A stretch of 54,367 nucleotides of DNA. Source: Chryseobacterium sp. ON_d1. GTDB lineage: Bacteria > Bacteroidota > Bacteroidia > Flavobacteriales > Weeksellaceae. The stretch spans positions 290,258 through 344,624 of the forward strand of contig NZ_BJTC01000005.1 of assembly GCF_006829085.1 (NCBI RefSeq), in the 5' to 3' direction. Positions 44,071-53,361 of the stretch are shown one piece after another. The position numbers and the translations under genes are program-made. The notes below the pieces were generated by a model that saw only the letters and a list, made by a program, of their open reading frames with translations, was not told where the DNA came from and ran no database searches. How positions within the stretch are numbered: position 1 is the first letter of the stretch; each line of letters begins with the position of its first letter.

Positions 44071-46956
44071 ATGAGAAAAATTAGTACAATACTGGGTTTG
44101 GCTGCTCTTATTTTCAGCCAATATGCAAAAGCCCAGCAAGAAATTAACTTTGGAGATTTTTCTAAGCCGGTGCCATCGGTTTCTTCTTTGGCGACCTATT
44201 CCAATACACCTGTTTCCAATGCTACAGGATTACCAGATATCTCTTTGCCTTTATTAGGGTTACCCACGCATAATAAGGCAATCAGCCTTAATCTTTCATT
44301 ATCTTACAATCCCCTGAATATAGCAGCTGTGGAGCCAGCGAGTGAAGTAGGGACAGGATGGTCACTTTTTGCAGGAGGAGTAATTTCCAGAAGTATTGTC
44401 AATGAACTCGATGAAAAATTTGATGATACCAGTAACGGAAATTATATAAAGAATCATTTTAATGACGTATACTATTATAATTTACCGGGTATTTCAGGAA
44501 AATTCAGAGTTATAAGGAATATAGCGGCCAATACTTTTGAACTCATCAACCTTTCTTCAAACAGGATCAAGATCGAATATACAAGAGATAGTAATACTGC
44601 TACTCTGATTTTTAATTCTTTTACCATTACTGATACCAAAGGGATTAAATATATCTTTAATGATTACAGCAGAAGTAACCAGCAACAGGATCTGTATGGG
44701 ATTTCAGGTAAAATATATAAATCTGCATTTTTCTTATCTCAGATAAAAGATGCCAATAATGTTGAACTGGCTACCTTTACGTATCAAAAGGACATAAAGA
44801 ATAAGCCTAACAGTTCAACTTTGCTTTACCAAACCTGCAAGCTGAAAACCATTACTTCGGCTGATATTGGAAAAATTGAGATCAATTATACTTATGATGC
44901 CAGTTTAGAGCAAACATTAAATGACCCTTACAGTATCAATAATATTGTTCTAAAAACCAAATATGATGCAATGGTTTCGGGGTATTCATTTGAGTATTCT
45001 ACTTACCCATTCGTTTATTTTAATGGATCGACATCAGAAAATATATATAAAAGGACATTAACAAAACTTAAAAAGCTCAATAAAAATAATGTCACCTCAG
45101 AAACGACAGAGTTTACGTATGCAAACCCTGATCCTAATTTACCTGATGTCAAAACAGGATATAATGGAACATTTCTTTGTCCTGATCCCGATCTGACTAA
45201 TAATCCTCACAGGGCAGCTTTAGGTTCTTTAAAAAAAATAATAAATCCGACAGGGGGAGTAACAGAATATAATTTTGAGCCTAATGAGAGCTATGTTGAT
45301 AAAAGTAATGCAGATTACCTGGCTCCCATCTTAAACGGAGAAAACTTTGTAGATCCTGAAGTCCAATATCCTGAAATATTCAAAGAAATTAATTTTAATA
45401 CGAATCAAACCAACAATTATAGCTTTACAGTTTCCGGTACAGCGGGTAAAGCAAAAAAGATATATATACTTTATCATCTGGGAGAAAAATTCCCTCCTCC
45501 AATCTATTGGGATGATTCTCCAACTTATGTAGCATGGAACATAACCAATCCCGGCACTAATTATTATGATGGCGGTTATTGCAGTGCTCTCGGCTATACT
45601 GAAGATTACTATGTAAGAACATTTAATTTAATGCCCGGAACATATACCATTCAATTTACCGGTTCAGGAGGTAAGGGGCAAGTACAGTTATATGAACTAA
45701 AACATAAGCCTCAGCCTTTTACCAATAAGAGTTTTAGCAACACTTTGCGGATTGGAAACATCAAATATTACAAAAGTACCTCTGAAACGACTCCTGTGAA
45801 GATCACAAATTTTACATATGATAGTTTTACAGATAGCAGCAGTTCCAGCGGCTATACCTTTTATCCTGAAGTAGAAGGTCATGAGGAGGGACAAAGCTAT
45901 GTTTTATATCGAAATGTAAAAATTTCCAATGCTGATGACGGAAACGGATATATAAAGTATTATTATAAGACTCCTAATGAATATCCTGCCGAGCCTTATA
46001 CCGTTAATGGGGTTACAGCGTCTTACCAGCCGTATTATGGTATGGTGAAGGGTGGTGTTTTAGAAAAAGAAGAGGTCTATAATGCTCAGAACAGCCTTCT
46101 TACCAAAGAACAGTTTGATTACACTTTTGAAGATATTCCCGGTGCTCATGATTATCAGCTTTTCGGAAACGGGGCAAGTGTTTATAGCAAAGCAGCGTGG
46201 CTCAAAAAATCATCCGTTACCTCTAACAGTTATTTTGACAATGGACAAAATATGGAAGCTAAGGCTGAAACTTATTTTAATGTGTTCAATTTTGAAGTGG
46301 CTTCTACCAAAAAAATATTGGACGGAAATATCATAGAACAATTTTATACTTATCCTGAATCCGGCTATGCTTCCCTTTTCAATGCCAATATGCTGGGTAT
46401 TCCTGTAAAGGTTGAGGAAAAGAGTGATGGGAAAACCGTTTCCAAAGCCGAAACAAAATATGATAATGTGGCAAGTACGCTCCCTAATTCCGTATTGGCT
46501 TACAATATCAATGATAATACAACAAAAACAGTAAAAAAAATAGATTTGTATGATACCAAAGGAAATATCCTTCAATCTACCTCTGAGGCCGGCATTCCTA
46601 CTACCTATATTTACGGATATGATAATACCTTAGTTATAGCGACAATAGAAGGGGCAACATATGCTCAGGTTTCATCATTCGTGCAACCAATCATTGATGC
46701 TTCCAATGCAGATGCTCAGAGCCCCTCTAGTGAAGCCGCACTCATTACTGCTTTGGAAAACTTCAGGAAAAACCCGGCATTACAGAATACACAGATTGTC
46801 ACCTATACCTATGATCCTCTCATTGGTGTGACAACAGTTACTTCACCGGAAGGAATACGATCTGTCTATAAATATAACGCAGATAACCAACTGGAGAAAA
46901 TAACAGACATCAACGGGGCGACATTGAAAGAATATCAATATCACTATAAAAACTAA
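44071..46956 (+). CDS. SpvB/TcB-like RHS-associated protein
   Basis: A protein of 961 residues with a signal peptide (to about residue 21, AKAQ). The N-terminal part has the pattern of SpvB/TcB proteins: ATGLPDISLPLLGL, then LNLSLSYN, then VGTGWSLFAGG.ISR. A long beta-rich body follows. The C-terminal 120 residues contain RHS/YD repeats (TYTYDPLIGVTTVTSPEG, YKYNADNQLEKITDINGA). It has no toxin tip and no T9SS domain. It ends 5 bp before the DUF6443-RHS gene. By analogy with TcB-TcC, the two proteins may build one hollow shell around the toxin tip; this is inference. Confidence 0.78.
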   Translation: MRKISTILGLAALIFSQYAKAQQEINFGDFSKPVPSVSSLATYSNTPVSNATGLPDISLPLLGLPTHNKAISLNLSLSYNPLNIAAVEPASEVGTGWSLFAGGVISRSIVNELDEKFDDTSNGNYIKNHFNDVYYYNLPGISGKFRVIRNIAANTFELINLSSNRIKIEYTRDSNTATLIFNSFTITDTKGIKYIFNDYSRSNQQQDLYGISGKIYKSAFFLSQIKDANNVELATFTYQKDIKNKPNSSTLLYQTCKLKTITSADIGKIEINYTYDASLEQTLNDPYSINNIVLKTKYDAMVSGYSFEYSTYPFVYFNGSTSENIYKRTLTKLKKLNKNNVTSETTEFTYANPDPNLPDVKTGYNGTFLCPDPDLTNNPHRAALGSLKKIINPTGGVTEYNFEPNESYVDKSNADYLAPILNGENFVDPEVQYPEIFKEINFNTNQTNNYSFTVSGTAGKAKKIYILYHLGEKFPPPIYWDDSPTYVAWNITNPGTNYYDGGYCSALGYTEDYYVRTFNLMPGTYTIQFTGSGGKGQVQLYELKHKPQPFTNKSFSNTLRIGNIKYYKSTSETTPVKITNFTYDSFTDSSSSSGYTFYPEVEGHEEGQSYVLYRNVKISNADDGNGYIKYYYKTPNEYPAEPYTVNGVTASYQPYYGMVKGGVLEKEEVYNAQNSLLTKEQFDYTFEDIPGAHDYQLFGNGASVYSKAAWLKKSSVTSNSYFDNGQNMEAKAETYFNVFNFEVASTKKILDGNIIEQFYTYPESGYASLFNANMLGIPVKVEEKSDGKTVSKAETKYDNVASTLPNSVLAYNINDNTTKTVKKIDLYDTKGNILQSTSEAGIPTTYIYGYDNTLVIATIEGATYAQVSSFVQPIIDASNADAQSPSSEAALITALENFRKNPALQNTQIVTYTYDPLIGVTTVTSPEGIRSVYKYNADNQLEKITDINGATLKEYQYHYKN

Positions 46957-46961
46957 GCACA

Positions 46962-49900
46962 ATGAAGAAAATAATAATATTACTCAATTTGCTTGTGACT
47001 GGTTTTACCTATGCGCAAACAAACTTTACCACAACAGAAAATTATATTTATGAAAAAAGTTGTTTAACCGAAGACTGTTCCAAAAAAACAGAATCCGTGC
47101 AATATTTTGACGGGCTCGGACGAGCTAAGCAAACCATCGCTATAAAAGCAACACCCGCCGGAAAAGACATCACTGTTCCTGTAGAATATGACGCCTACGG
47201 AAGACAGATAAAAAGCTATCTTCCTGTTCCGCAGTCAGGGACACAAAACGGGGCTTTATATGCCAATCCTCTTTCTAATGCATCTTCCCTATATGGCAGT
47301 GAGAAAATCTATGCTGAAAAAGTACTGGAACCTTCTCCCCTGGGAAGGGCATTGCAGCAAAAACAAATCGGTAATGACTGGAACGGGCATCCCGTACAGT
47401 TTTCATATGCGGCCAATACCGCAGCAGAGGCTGTGAAAAAATATACCGTGGTAACAAGCTGGACTGAAGGACGAACCAACAGTGAACTGAGCCTTTCAGG
47501 AACCTATCCTGAAAACACCTTATACAAATCTACGGTTACGGATGAAGATGGTAATATAACCATCCAATACAAAAATAAGAAAGGACAGACCGTCCTAACA
47601 AGAAAAAAAGACGGAACCCAGAATGCCGATACGTACTATGTATATAACGAATATGGGAGGCTGGCTTATACTCTCCCTCCATTAGCCTCTGCTTCTGCAT
47701 TAACCTTAGAGATGGTAGATAATCTTTGTTACCAGTACCGGTACGATGGATGGAACAGGTTGGTAGAAAAGAAAATTCCGGGAAAAGGCTGGGAATTTAT
47801 GATCTATGACAAACAGGACAGGCTTGTAGGAGCCCGGGATGCAGTATTAAGTGCAAAAGGACAATGGCTGTACACTAAGTATGATCAATTTGGTAGGGTT
47901 GCTATTACGGGAATATGTACCGGAGGTGAAAGATACCAGGAACAGGATATTGTCAATGGTTATGGTTCTAACAATGTCAATAGAATAAATACACCCTTTT
48001 TTGAAAGACAGGGAATGAATGTCTATTATAACAATCCTGATACGACTTATCCCAATGCAAGTAAATGGGTTGCTTTATTGTCTTTAAACTATTACGATTC
48101 TTATCCTTCCTACAGCTTCAATCCGGTTTTCCCTTCTGCTATTATGGGAAAAGCGCCGCTTTCCGATAATTCTACAGCCAATGCAGTAAGTACAAAAAGT
48201 CTTCCTGTTATGAATTTTGTAAAGAATATTGAGGATGATAACTGGACAAAAAATTATGTTTACTATGATTCTAAAGGAAGGGTTATTGGTACTCATTCTA
48301 TCAATCACTTAGGAGGTTACACTAAAACGGAATCTGAGCTTGATTTCATAGGTGCTCCTCAAAAAAGCAGTGTGTATCATATAAGAAAAGATGGAGAGCC
48401 GGGAATAACGATTAAACAACGTTATACATATGATGATCAAAACCGATTACTGCAGCATTATCATCAGATAGATGATAAACCTGAACAATTATTATCGGAA
48501 AATACCTATAACGAACTTTCCCAGCTGACCAACAAAAAAGTTGGAAACAATCTTCAAAGCATTGATTATACCTACAATATTCGTGGCTGGCTAAGTGGCA
48601 TCAACAAAAACCAGATGACTTCGGCAGATTTAGGTGGTAAATTATTTTCCTACCAGATCAAGTACAATCAAAAAGACGGGGTTGATAATCCTGATCCTGT
48701 ACAGTTTGCCGGGAAGAATGTAATCCCGAAATATAGCGGAAACATTACAGAAGTAGACTGGAGAGCGGTAGAAACAGTAGGGGTAAATCCTTCACTGACT
48801 CCAAAAAGATACGGCTATGCCTATGATTCTTTAAACAGGATTACGGCAGGGTATTATCAGAATCCCAATAATCCTTACAGTAAAGAGAATACGGAATCTT
48901 TGCAGTATGATTTGAACGGAAATATTACCAGCCTTTACAGAACTTCAGTATTTAATACAGGAAACAATACGGCTACTGTCATTGACAATCTTACTTATTC
49001 ATACAAAGGAAATCAGGCTATCAGGATCAAGGATAATAGCAATAATAATACTGGTTATGAGGGTACAGCAGGCTATCCTATTGAACACGATGCGAACGGG
49101 AACATGAAAAACATGCAGGATAAGCAGATCTCGGACATCAAATACAATCATTTGAATCTTCCCCAGGAAATGAGTTTAGATTTTGGCACTTCCGGTACCG
49201 TTATAAATACCAGATACAGGGCAGACGGTGCAAAGCTGGAAAAAACTGCTGTAAACAGTGTTGCAGGTTATAATACTGTGACCACCACTACAGAAAAAAC
49301 AGAGTATCTGGATGGGTTTCAGTATTATAAAAAAGAGATCATTACTTCAGGAGGAGATCCTGGAGGAGGAGGAATTGAAATGATGACAGCAAGGGCAATG
49401 GAACCTCAGGCTTACTCCCTGGAAAATAAAACGGTTAATCCTGCTACAGCCAAAACTCCGGATTTACAGTTTTTCCCAACTGCGGAAGGATTTTATGATT
49501 ATCAGAAAGATCAGTATATTTACCAATACAAAGATAACTTAGGAAATGTAAGGATTTCTTATGGAAGAAACAGCACAGGCGCTCTTGAAATTGTGGATAA
49601 TAATGATTACTATCCTCTAGGAATGAATCACTTAAAATCTGGAACAGCATTCTTTGGCCAGGGAAGCTATAAAAAGCATAAGTATAATGGTAAAGAACTT
49701 CAGGAAACCGGTATGTACAGTTATGGCTGGAGAGATTATATGCCAGATGTGGGAAGATGGAATGGGATAGATCAGCTGGCGGAAGCCTACTCTTCTACAA
49801 GCACGTATGCGTATGTTGCCAATAACCCTATCTCTAATACGGATCCGGACGGAAGATGGATCAATGAAGATGGAAGCATCCGTCCTTCCACAACATTTGA

Positions 49901-50684
49901 TTATATGCCGGGTTCATACAAACCTATGTATTCATTCAGCACGTCTACTGGGATGAGCTATAACAGTGCAGGTGGTGGCGGAGGTGGCTACACGCCATTC
50001 GGGAAGACCCAAGCATATGCAGATCTGATGGACGCATGGAGAAATGGAGCAGAATTTTCGCTTAAAGTTAACAACGGCTATATGAGCTGGTGGACAGGAG
50101 GAGTTGAAGGAAATGCCAATACAGCTCAGGAAATGATAGCGCATATGATGAAGCTTGTTGGAGATGGAAATAGTCTTTTTAATACTATTGATTTTTCTCA
50201 AACAACATCCAATACTACCTGGTGGGTAAATACTGCGATAGGTGCAGCTTCTACAGCAAATGTGCCAAGAACAGGTGTTTTTAAATATAATGACTTATGG
50301 CATCAAACCAAAACAAGAGGAACCTCATTCAGATGGCAAAATAGATGGGGTAACTCTGGCGCTAAATATTGGAGAGGACAACAGGTAAAAGGATTTCAGG
50401 GAGCAAGAAGTTTAGGAACGAAGCTGACAGCCGTTGGCGGTGCTTTACTGGTTGCTGATGTTGCAATGTCAGGTGAATTAAAAACATCACATTTGATAAA
50501 TGGAGCAATGTTAACTATATCAATGTCAGGAGTAGGCTCTATTGTTGCCGGAGCATGGTTTGTAGCTGATATGGGAACAATGGGAGTAAATTATCTCATT
50601 AATGGTGAAGCTAAAGGTTTGGGAGATATGATTGACGAAGCAACTGGAGGTCCTTTAGTAGAAATGTATGATGGACTTTATTAA
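46962..50684 (+). CDS. DUF6443 RHS-repeat protein with C-terminal toxin-like tip
   Basis: A protein of 1240 residues. After a signal peptide (to about residue 19, TYAQ) comes DUF6443 (SVQYFDGLGRAKQTI and YDAYGRQIKSYLPVP), then many YD/RHS repeats. The RHS core lies at about residues 860-965 (YKDNLGNVRISYGRN, KYNGKELQETGMYSYGWRDYMPDVGRWNGIDQLAE, NNPISNTDPDGR). A linker and glycine run follow, then a variable tip of about 235 residues. The tip has tryptophan-rich parts (MSWWTGGVEGN) and near its end two hydrophobic segments (LTAVGGALLVADVAM and ISMSGVGSIVAGAWFVADMG), suggesting action at a membrane. The next gene, 9 bp on, is the likely immunity gene. Confidence 0.86.
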   Translation: MKKIIILLNLLVTGFTYAQTNFTTTENYIYEKSCLTEDCSKKTESVQYFDGLGRAKQTIAIKATPAGKDITVPVEYDAYGRQIKSYLPVPQSGTQNGALYANPLSNASSLYGSEKIYAEKVLEPSPLGRALQQKQIGNDWNGHPVQFSYAANTAAEAVKKYTVVTSWTEGRTNSELSLSGTYPENTLYKSTVTDEDGNITIQYKNKKGQTVLTRKKDGTQNADTYYVYNEYGRLAYTLPPLASASALTLEMVDNLCYQYRYDGWNRLVEKKIPGKGWEFMIYDKQDRLVGARDAVLSAKGQWLYTKYDQFGRVAITGICTGGERYQEQDIVNGYGSNNVNRINTPFFERQGMNVYYNNPDTTYPNASKWVALLSLNYYDSYPSYSFNPVFPSAIMGKAPLSDNSTANAVSTKSLPVMNFVKNIEDDNWTKNYVYYDSKGRVIGTHSINHLGGYTKTESELDFIGAPQKSSVYHIRKDGEPGITIKQRYTYDDQNRLLQHYHQIDDKPEQLLSENTYNELSQLTNKKVGNNLQSIDYTYNIRGWLSGINKNQMTSADLGGKLFSYQIKYNQKDGVDNPDPVQFAGKNVIPKYSGNITEVDWRAVETVGVNPSLTPKRYGYAYDSLNRITAGYYQNPNNPYSKENTESLQYDLNGNITSLYRTSVFNTGNNTATVIDNLTYSYKGNQAIRIKDNSNNNTGYEGTAGYPIEHDANGNMKNMQDKQISDIKYNHLNLPQEMSLDFGTSGTVINTRYRADGAKLEKTAVNSVAGYNTVTTTTEKTEYLDGFQYYKKEIITSGGDPGGGGIEMMTARAMEPQAYSLENKTVNPATAKTPDLQFFPTAEGFYDYQKDQYIYQYKDNLGNVRISYGRNSTGALEIVDNNDYYPLGMNHLKSGTAFFGQGSYKKHKYNGKELQETGMYSYGWRDYMPDVGRWNGIDQLAEAYSSTSTYAYVANNPISNTDPDGRWINEDGSIRPSTTFDYMPGSYKPMYSFSTSTGMSYNSAGGGGGGYTPFGKTQAYADLMDAWRNGAEFSLKVNNGYMSWWTGGVEGNANTAQEMIAHMMKLVGDGNSLFNTIDFSQTTSNTTWWVNTAIGAASTANVPRTGVFKYNDLWHQTKTRGTSFRWQNRWGNSGAKYWRGQQVKGFQGARSLGTKLTAVGGALLVADVAMSGELKTSHLINGAMLTISMSGVGSIVAGAWFVADMGTMGVNYLINGEAKGLGDMIDEATGGPLVEMYDGLY
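49680..49984 (+). repeat. RHS core-end repeat, copy 1 (inside the full-length RHS gene)
   Basis: This stretch matches 51270-51574 with a constant offset of 1590 bp and only scattered, mostly silent differences. Four to six residues differ over the first part (for example Y/C, D/A, V/L) and one (T/M) near the end. The match stops inside the glycine codons, where the two toxin tips diverge. Confidence 0.9.
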
Positions 50685-50693
50685 ATTAAATTT

Positions 50694-51206
50694 ATGATCA
50701 AAAGTAAAATACACCGTAATTGGTATTTGTGGTTCTTTTTTCTGGTATTCTGCGAATTTGGAATACTATTCGGCTTAATAAAAGCAATTATAAAAAAGAC
50801 AAATAATATTCATGAAAATAATGAATCATTTATTCCGATAATAATTCTGGTTATAATCATTTTAGCATTACTATTGGTAATTAAAGATTTTAAGTATGTA
50901 ATTATAGATAAACAAAGAAACTCATTGAAATATTATTCTATATTAAGGCCTTTGGGAAATACTTTAAAATTAGATGATTTTGATAACAAAATCAAAACAT
51001 CAGAAACAAGTGTAAGAGGAGAATATGAAGTTGTTTATCTCGTCAAGAAAGGATATACAGCTTTTAAAATTAGTGGTCTCTTCTATGATAATCTTAAAGA
51101 ATTAGATTCTTCCATAAAATTGAAAAGAATTTATAGTTATAAATTTAATTTGAAATTGTATTTACAATTATTATTTACTGGAAAAATAAGAATAGAAGAA
51201 GAATAG
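50694..51206 (+). CDS. Candidate immunity protein with two membrane helices
   Basis: A protein of 170 residues. Two hydrophobic helices (about 11-32 and 46-63) lead into a soluble region with strands (YVIIDKQRNSLKYYSILRPLG and VVYLVKKGYTAFKISG), like PH-type domains of small bacterial membrane proteins. It starts 9 bp after the RHS toxin gene, the usual position of the cognate immunity gene. A membrane-bound immunity protein fits a toxin tip with hydrophobic hairpins. The family is not recognised; the role is inferred from position. Confidence 0.65.
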   Translation: MIKSKIHRNWYLWFFFLVFCEFGILFGLIKAIIKKTNNIHENNESFIPIIILVIIILALLLVIKDFKYVIIDKQRNSLKYYSILRPLGNTLKLDDFDNKIKTSETSVRGEYEVVYLVKKGYTAFKISGLFYDNLKELDSSIKLKRIYSYKFNLKLYLQLLFTGKIRIEEE

Positions 51207-51229
51207 GGTAATGTTCCAAATATGTTGGT

Positions 51230-51268
51230 AATAAATTAGAGTATTGCAAACCAATACTCTAATTTATT
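51230..51268 (+). terminator. Perfect 17-bp hairpin at the border of the orphan cassette
   Basis: AATAAATTAGAGTATTG (51230-51246) and CAATACTCTAATTTATT (51252-51268) are exact complements with a CAAAC loop. It lies 23 bp after the immunity gene stop, and the RHS core copy starts two bases after it. It may be a terminator, but it may also mark the recombination border. Confidence 0.7.
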
Positions 51269-51269
51269 T

Positions 51270-51574
51270 AAATACAACGGGAAAGAGCTTCAGGAAAACG
51301 ACATGTACAGCTGTGGCTGGAGAGCTTATATGCCGGATCTTGGAAGATGGAACGGGATAGACCAGCTGGCGGAAGCCTACTCTTCTACAAGCACTTATGC
51401 GTATGTTGCCAATAATCCTATCTCTAATACGGATCCGGACGGAAGATGGATCAATGAAGATGGAAGTATACGTCCTTCTACAACATTTGATTATATGCCG
51501 GGTTCATACAAACCAATGTATTCATTCAGCATGTCTACTGGGATGAGCTATAACAGTGCAGGCGGCGGCGGAGG
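51270..51574 (+). repeat. RHS core-end repeat, copy 2 (orphan cassette)
   Basis: This near-copy of 49680-49984 starts at the KYNGKELQE codons and ends in the glycine codons. It keeps the RHS reading frame into the new tip. The repeat offers about 300 bp for homologous recombination with the full-length gene. Confidence 0.9.
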
Positions 51575-52301
51575 AAGTATCACTGGCGACCCCACTCCTA
51601 AAAGCAATAAAGGTCCCGGAGTTATAGAAAGATTTATAAGTTGGCTGTTTGGGGGGAAGAAAGGTGCAGGAATTAGTACTTTTGCACCTGGTGCTACCAT
51701 TAGAAGAATTCCTATTGTAGAAGTTGGTGAACCAATACGAATTGGAGAATTTTTCTCAACCGTAAGCGCTGCCTCAGTAGCAGTTGGAGCTGCAACTTTA
51801 GGAGCTGTGTTAACACCTGTCATGATGAAAGATCCAGAATATAACTGGACAAGGGATTTACCTTTAACTGTACCTGTTACAACAACGGCTGATGAATCAG
51901 AGCCAGAATTTGAATATTTTTATAGGGCAATGTCATATAGTGAGTACAGTAAAGCAGGTGGATATTTAACACAACGATTAAATGATTCAAGAATAGAGAT
52001 GGGAGAAGGACCATACGTAACACGAAGGTTAGAATATGCACAAAAAGCAAGTTTCAGTTTTGGATATTCTGATCAATATGATATTATTGTTCAATATACT
52101 GTCCCAAGCGGTACTTATGAAATGTTTAAAAATATTTCTCTTCCTGCCAGAGGAACAACAATGAGACAAAGTGAGCAATTAGGACTACCCATTAAAAAGA
52201 GGGAAGATGGCGATTATAACTTTTCCTTTTATGGTCGGAACACAGCAATTTTTAATTCAATCATTATAGGATTACCACAAATTATTTCAATAAAAAAATA
52301 A
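51303..52301 (+). CDS. Orphan RHS core fragment with alternative toxin tip
   Basis: The first ATG gives 332 residues, but the frame is open from 51240 and the RHS copy begins at 51270. There is no signal peptide and no RHS body, so it is probably a silent cassette. Residues 1-90 equal the RHS core end (MPDLGRWNGIDQLAE, NTDPDGRW). The tip starts at a glycine run, then has a basic proline-rich part, a hydrophobic segment (SAASVAVGAATLGAVLTPVMM), and a C-terminal domain with FYRAMSYSEYSKAGG and GEGPYVTRRLEYA. That beginning resembles ADP-ribosyltransferase-like toxins, which is uncertain. A candidate immunity gene starts 3 bp after the stop. Confidence 0.75.
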   Translation: MYSCGWRAYMPDLGRWNGIDQLAEAYSSTSTYAYVANNPISNTDPDGRWINEDGSIRPSTTFDYMPGSYKPMYSFSMSTGMSYNSAGGGGGSITGDPTPKSNKGPGVIERFISWLFGGKKGAGISTFAPGATIRRIPIVEVGEPIRIGEFFSTVSAASVAVGAATLGAVLTPVMMKDPEYNWTRDLPLTVPVTTTADESEPEFEYFYRAMSYSEYSKAGGYLTQRLNDSRIEMGEGPYVTRRLEYAQKASFSFGYSDQYDIIVQYTVPSGTYEMFKNISLPARGTTMRQSEQLGLPIKKREDGDYNFSFYGRNTAIFNSIIIGLPQIISIKK

Positions 52302-52304
52302 AAC

Positions 52305-52850
52305 ATGCAAAATTTTAATTTATTTATTTCAGCAATTGATAATGATGATGATGATCAAATTGAAGATTATAAAAAAATATTATTAAATAATCCTAATAAT
52401 TTTTTTACTGAATTATCATATTTCGTTGTTGATAATTCAAAAGAATATGATAGGCTACAATATATTGTAGATTTATATAACATATTTGATAGTTCTCAGA
52501 AAGAGTTAGATATTGTGAAAAAAGTTGGAAACCTTATATTGTCATTGTATTTAAAAATAATTGATGATCTTATTAAAAATAAGGAAGAATATTCTATATA
52601 CAGTTATATAGACTTTCTATACACTAATAATTCTTTTTTAAAAAAACACGAACAACTTTTCTTTGAAAAAAGTTTTAATGTTCTAAGCTCAAACTTAAAT
52701 AAAGAAGAATCAAGTTGGTTTATTATTTCCTGCTACAGATTAGTTGATTTATATTTTCAATTTGATAAGGATAACTTTTATATTGAAAAATATTTAGACG
52801 TTGGTGATAACGAATTAATAAAAAAATATATACGGCTTAAGATCCACTAG
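52305..52850 (+). CDS. Candidate immunity protein for the orphan tip
   Basis: A protein of 181 residues, acidic at the start (SAIDNDDDDQIEDYKK), with no membrane segment and a mainly helical look. Its ATG is 3 bp after the orphan toxin stop. It is strongly A+T-rich and uses many AAA, TTA and GAT codons, unlike the housekeeping genes of the window. No family recognised; the immunity role comes from position only. Confidence 0.6.
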   Translation: MQNFNLFISAIDNDDDDQIEDYKKILLNNPNNFFTELSYFVVDNSKEYDRLQYIVDLYNIFDSSQKELDIVKKVGNLILSLYLKIIDDLIKNKEEYSIYSYIDFLYTNNSFLKKHEQLFFEKSFNVLSSNLNKEESSWFIISCYRLVDLYFQFDKDNFYIEKYLDVGDNELIKKYIRLKIH

Positions 52851-52915
52851 CTAAATATTTTAATTTTTGATACATTAAAAAATTATTATTAAAGTTTTTA
52901 ATTAAAAAGATAAGT

Positions 52916-53269
52916 ATGATAACCACTGAAGAAGTTTTTAGTCTGATTAAACAAGAAAGAAAATTTTTGGGAGATATTAAAAAATATAAAATTAAGATTA
53001 GTAATAGTAATAATTTTGAAAGAGAAAATCTGATTGGAGTATATAAAATTAGACAATATACTGCTACTCGAACAGGAAATAATAAGTTGTCTGATGAAAT
53101 GGGTACTCTGATCTTAAACCTGGAAAATTATACTGGAAATAAATTAAGATTAGTGAGTTTATTAGGAAAAAAATACTATGGAATATATTATATGAGTGAA
53201 AATTTTGATAAAGTTATTGGATATTTAGATAGAGAAATTGATGATAACGAATTTAATTTAATGAAATAA
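52916..53269 (+). CDS. Small A+T-rich protein, possible orphan immunity
   Basis: A protein of 117 residues without signal peptide or membrane helix. It starts with a helix (TTEEVFSLIKQERKFLGDIKK) and then alternates strands (ENLIGVYKIRQY, GTLILNLENYTG, YYGIYYMSENFDKVIGYLD). No family recognised. It follows the candidate immunity gene by 65 bp with no toxin in between, and a terminator comes 49 bp after it. It fits an immunity gene that has lost its toxin. Confidence 0.5.
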   Translation: MITTEEVFSLIKQERKFLGDIKKYKIKISNSNNFERENLIGVYKIRQYTATRTGNNKLSDEMGTLILNLENYTGNKLRLVSLLGKKYYGIYYMSENFDKVIGYLDREIDDNEFNLMK

Positions 53270-53318
53270 TAATCGTTACTCCAAGCTGATTTTTGTACAG
53301 CTTATCTCCAAATTAATT

Positions 53319-53343
53319 AAAACCACTGTTTTTCAGTGGTTTT
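53319..53343 (+). terminator. Terminator after the third small gene
   Basis: Arms AAAACCACTG and CAGTGGTTTT with a TTTTT loop, 49 bp after the preceding stop. Confidence 0.8.
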
Positions 53344-53361
53344 ATAATCTGAAAACTATAA

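Noticed and set aside
46962..50684. Type VI or phage-derived origin of the RHS locus
   Set aside because: No VgrG, PAAR, Hcp or phage structural genes are near, and the RHS-locus proteins have Sec signal peptides.
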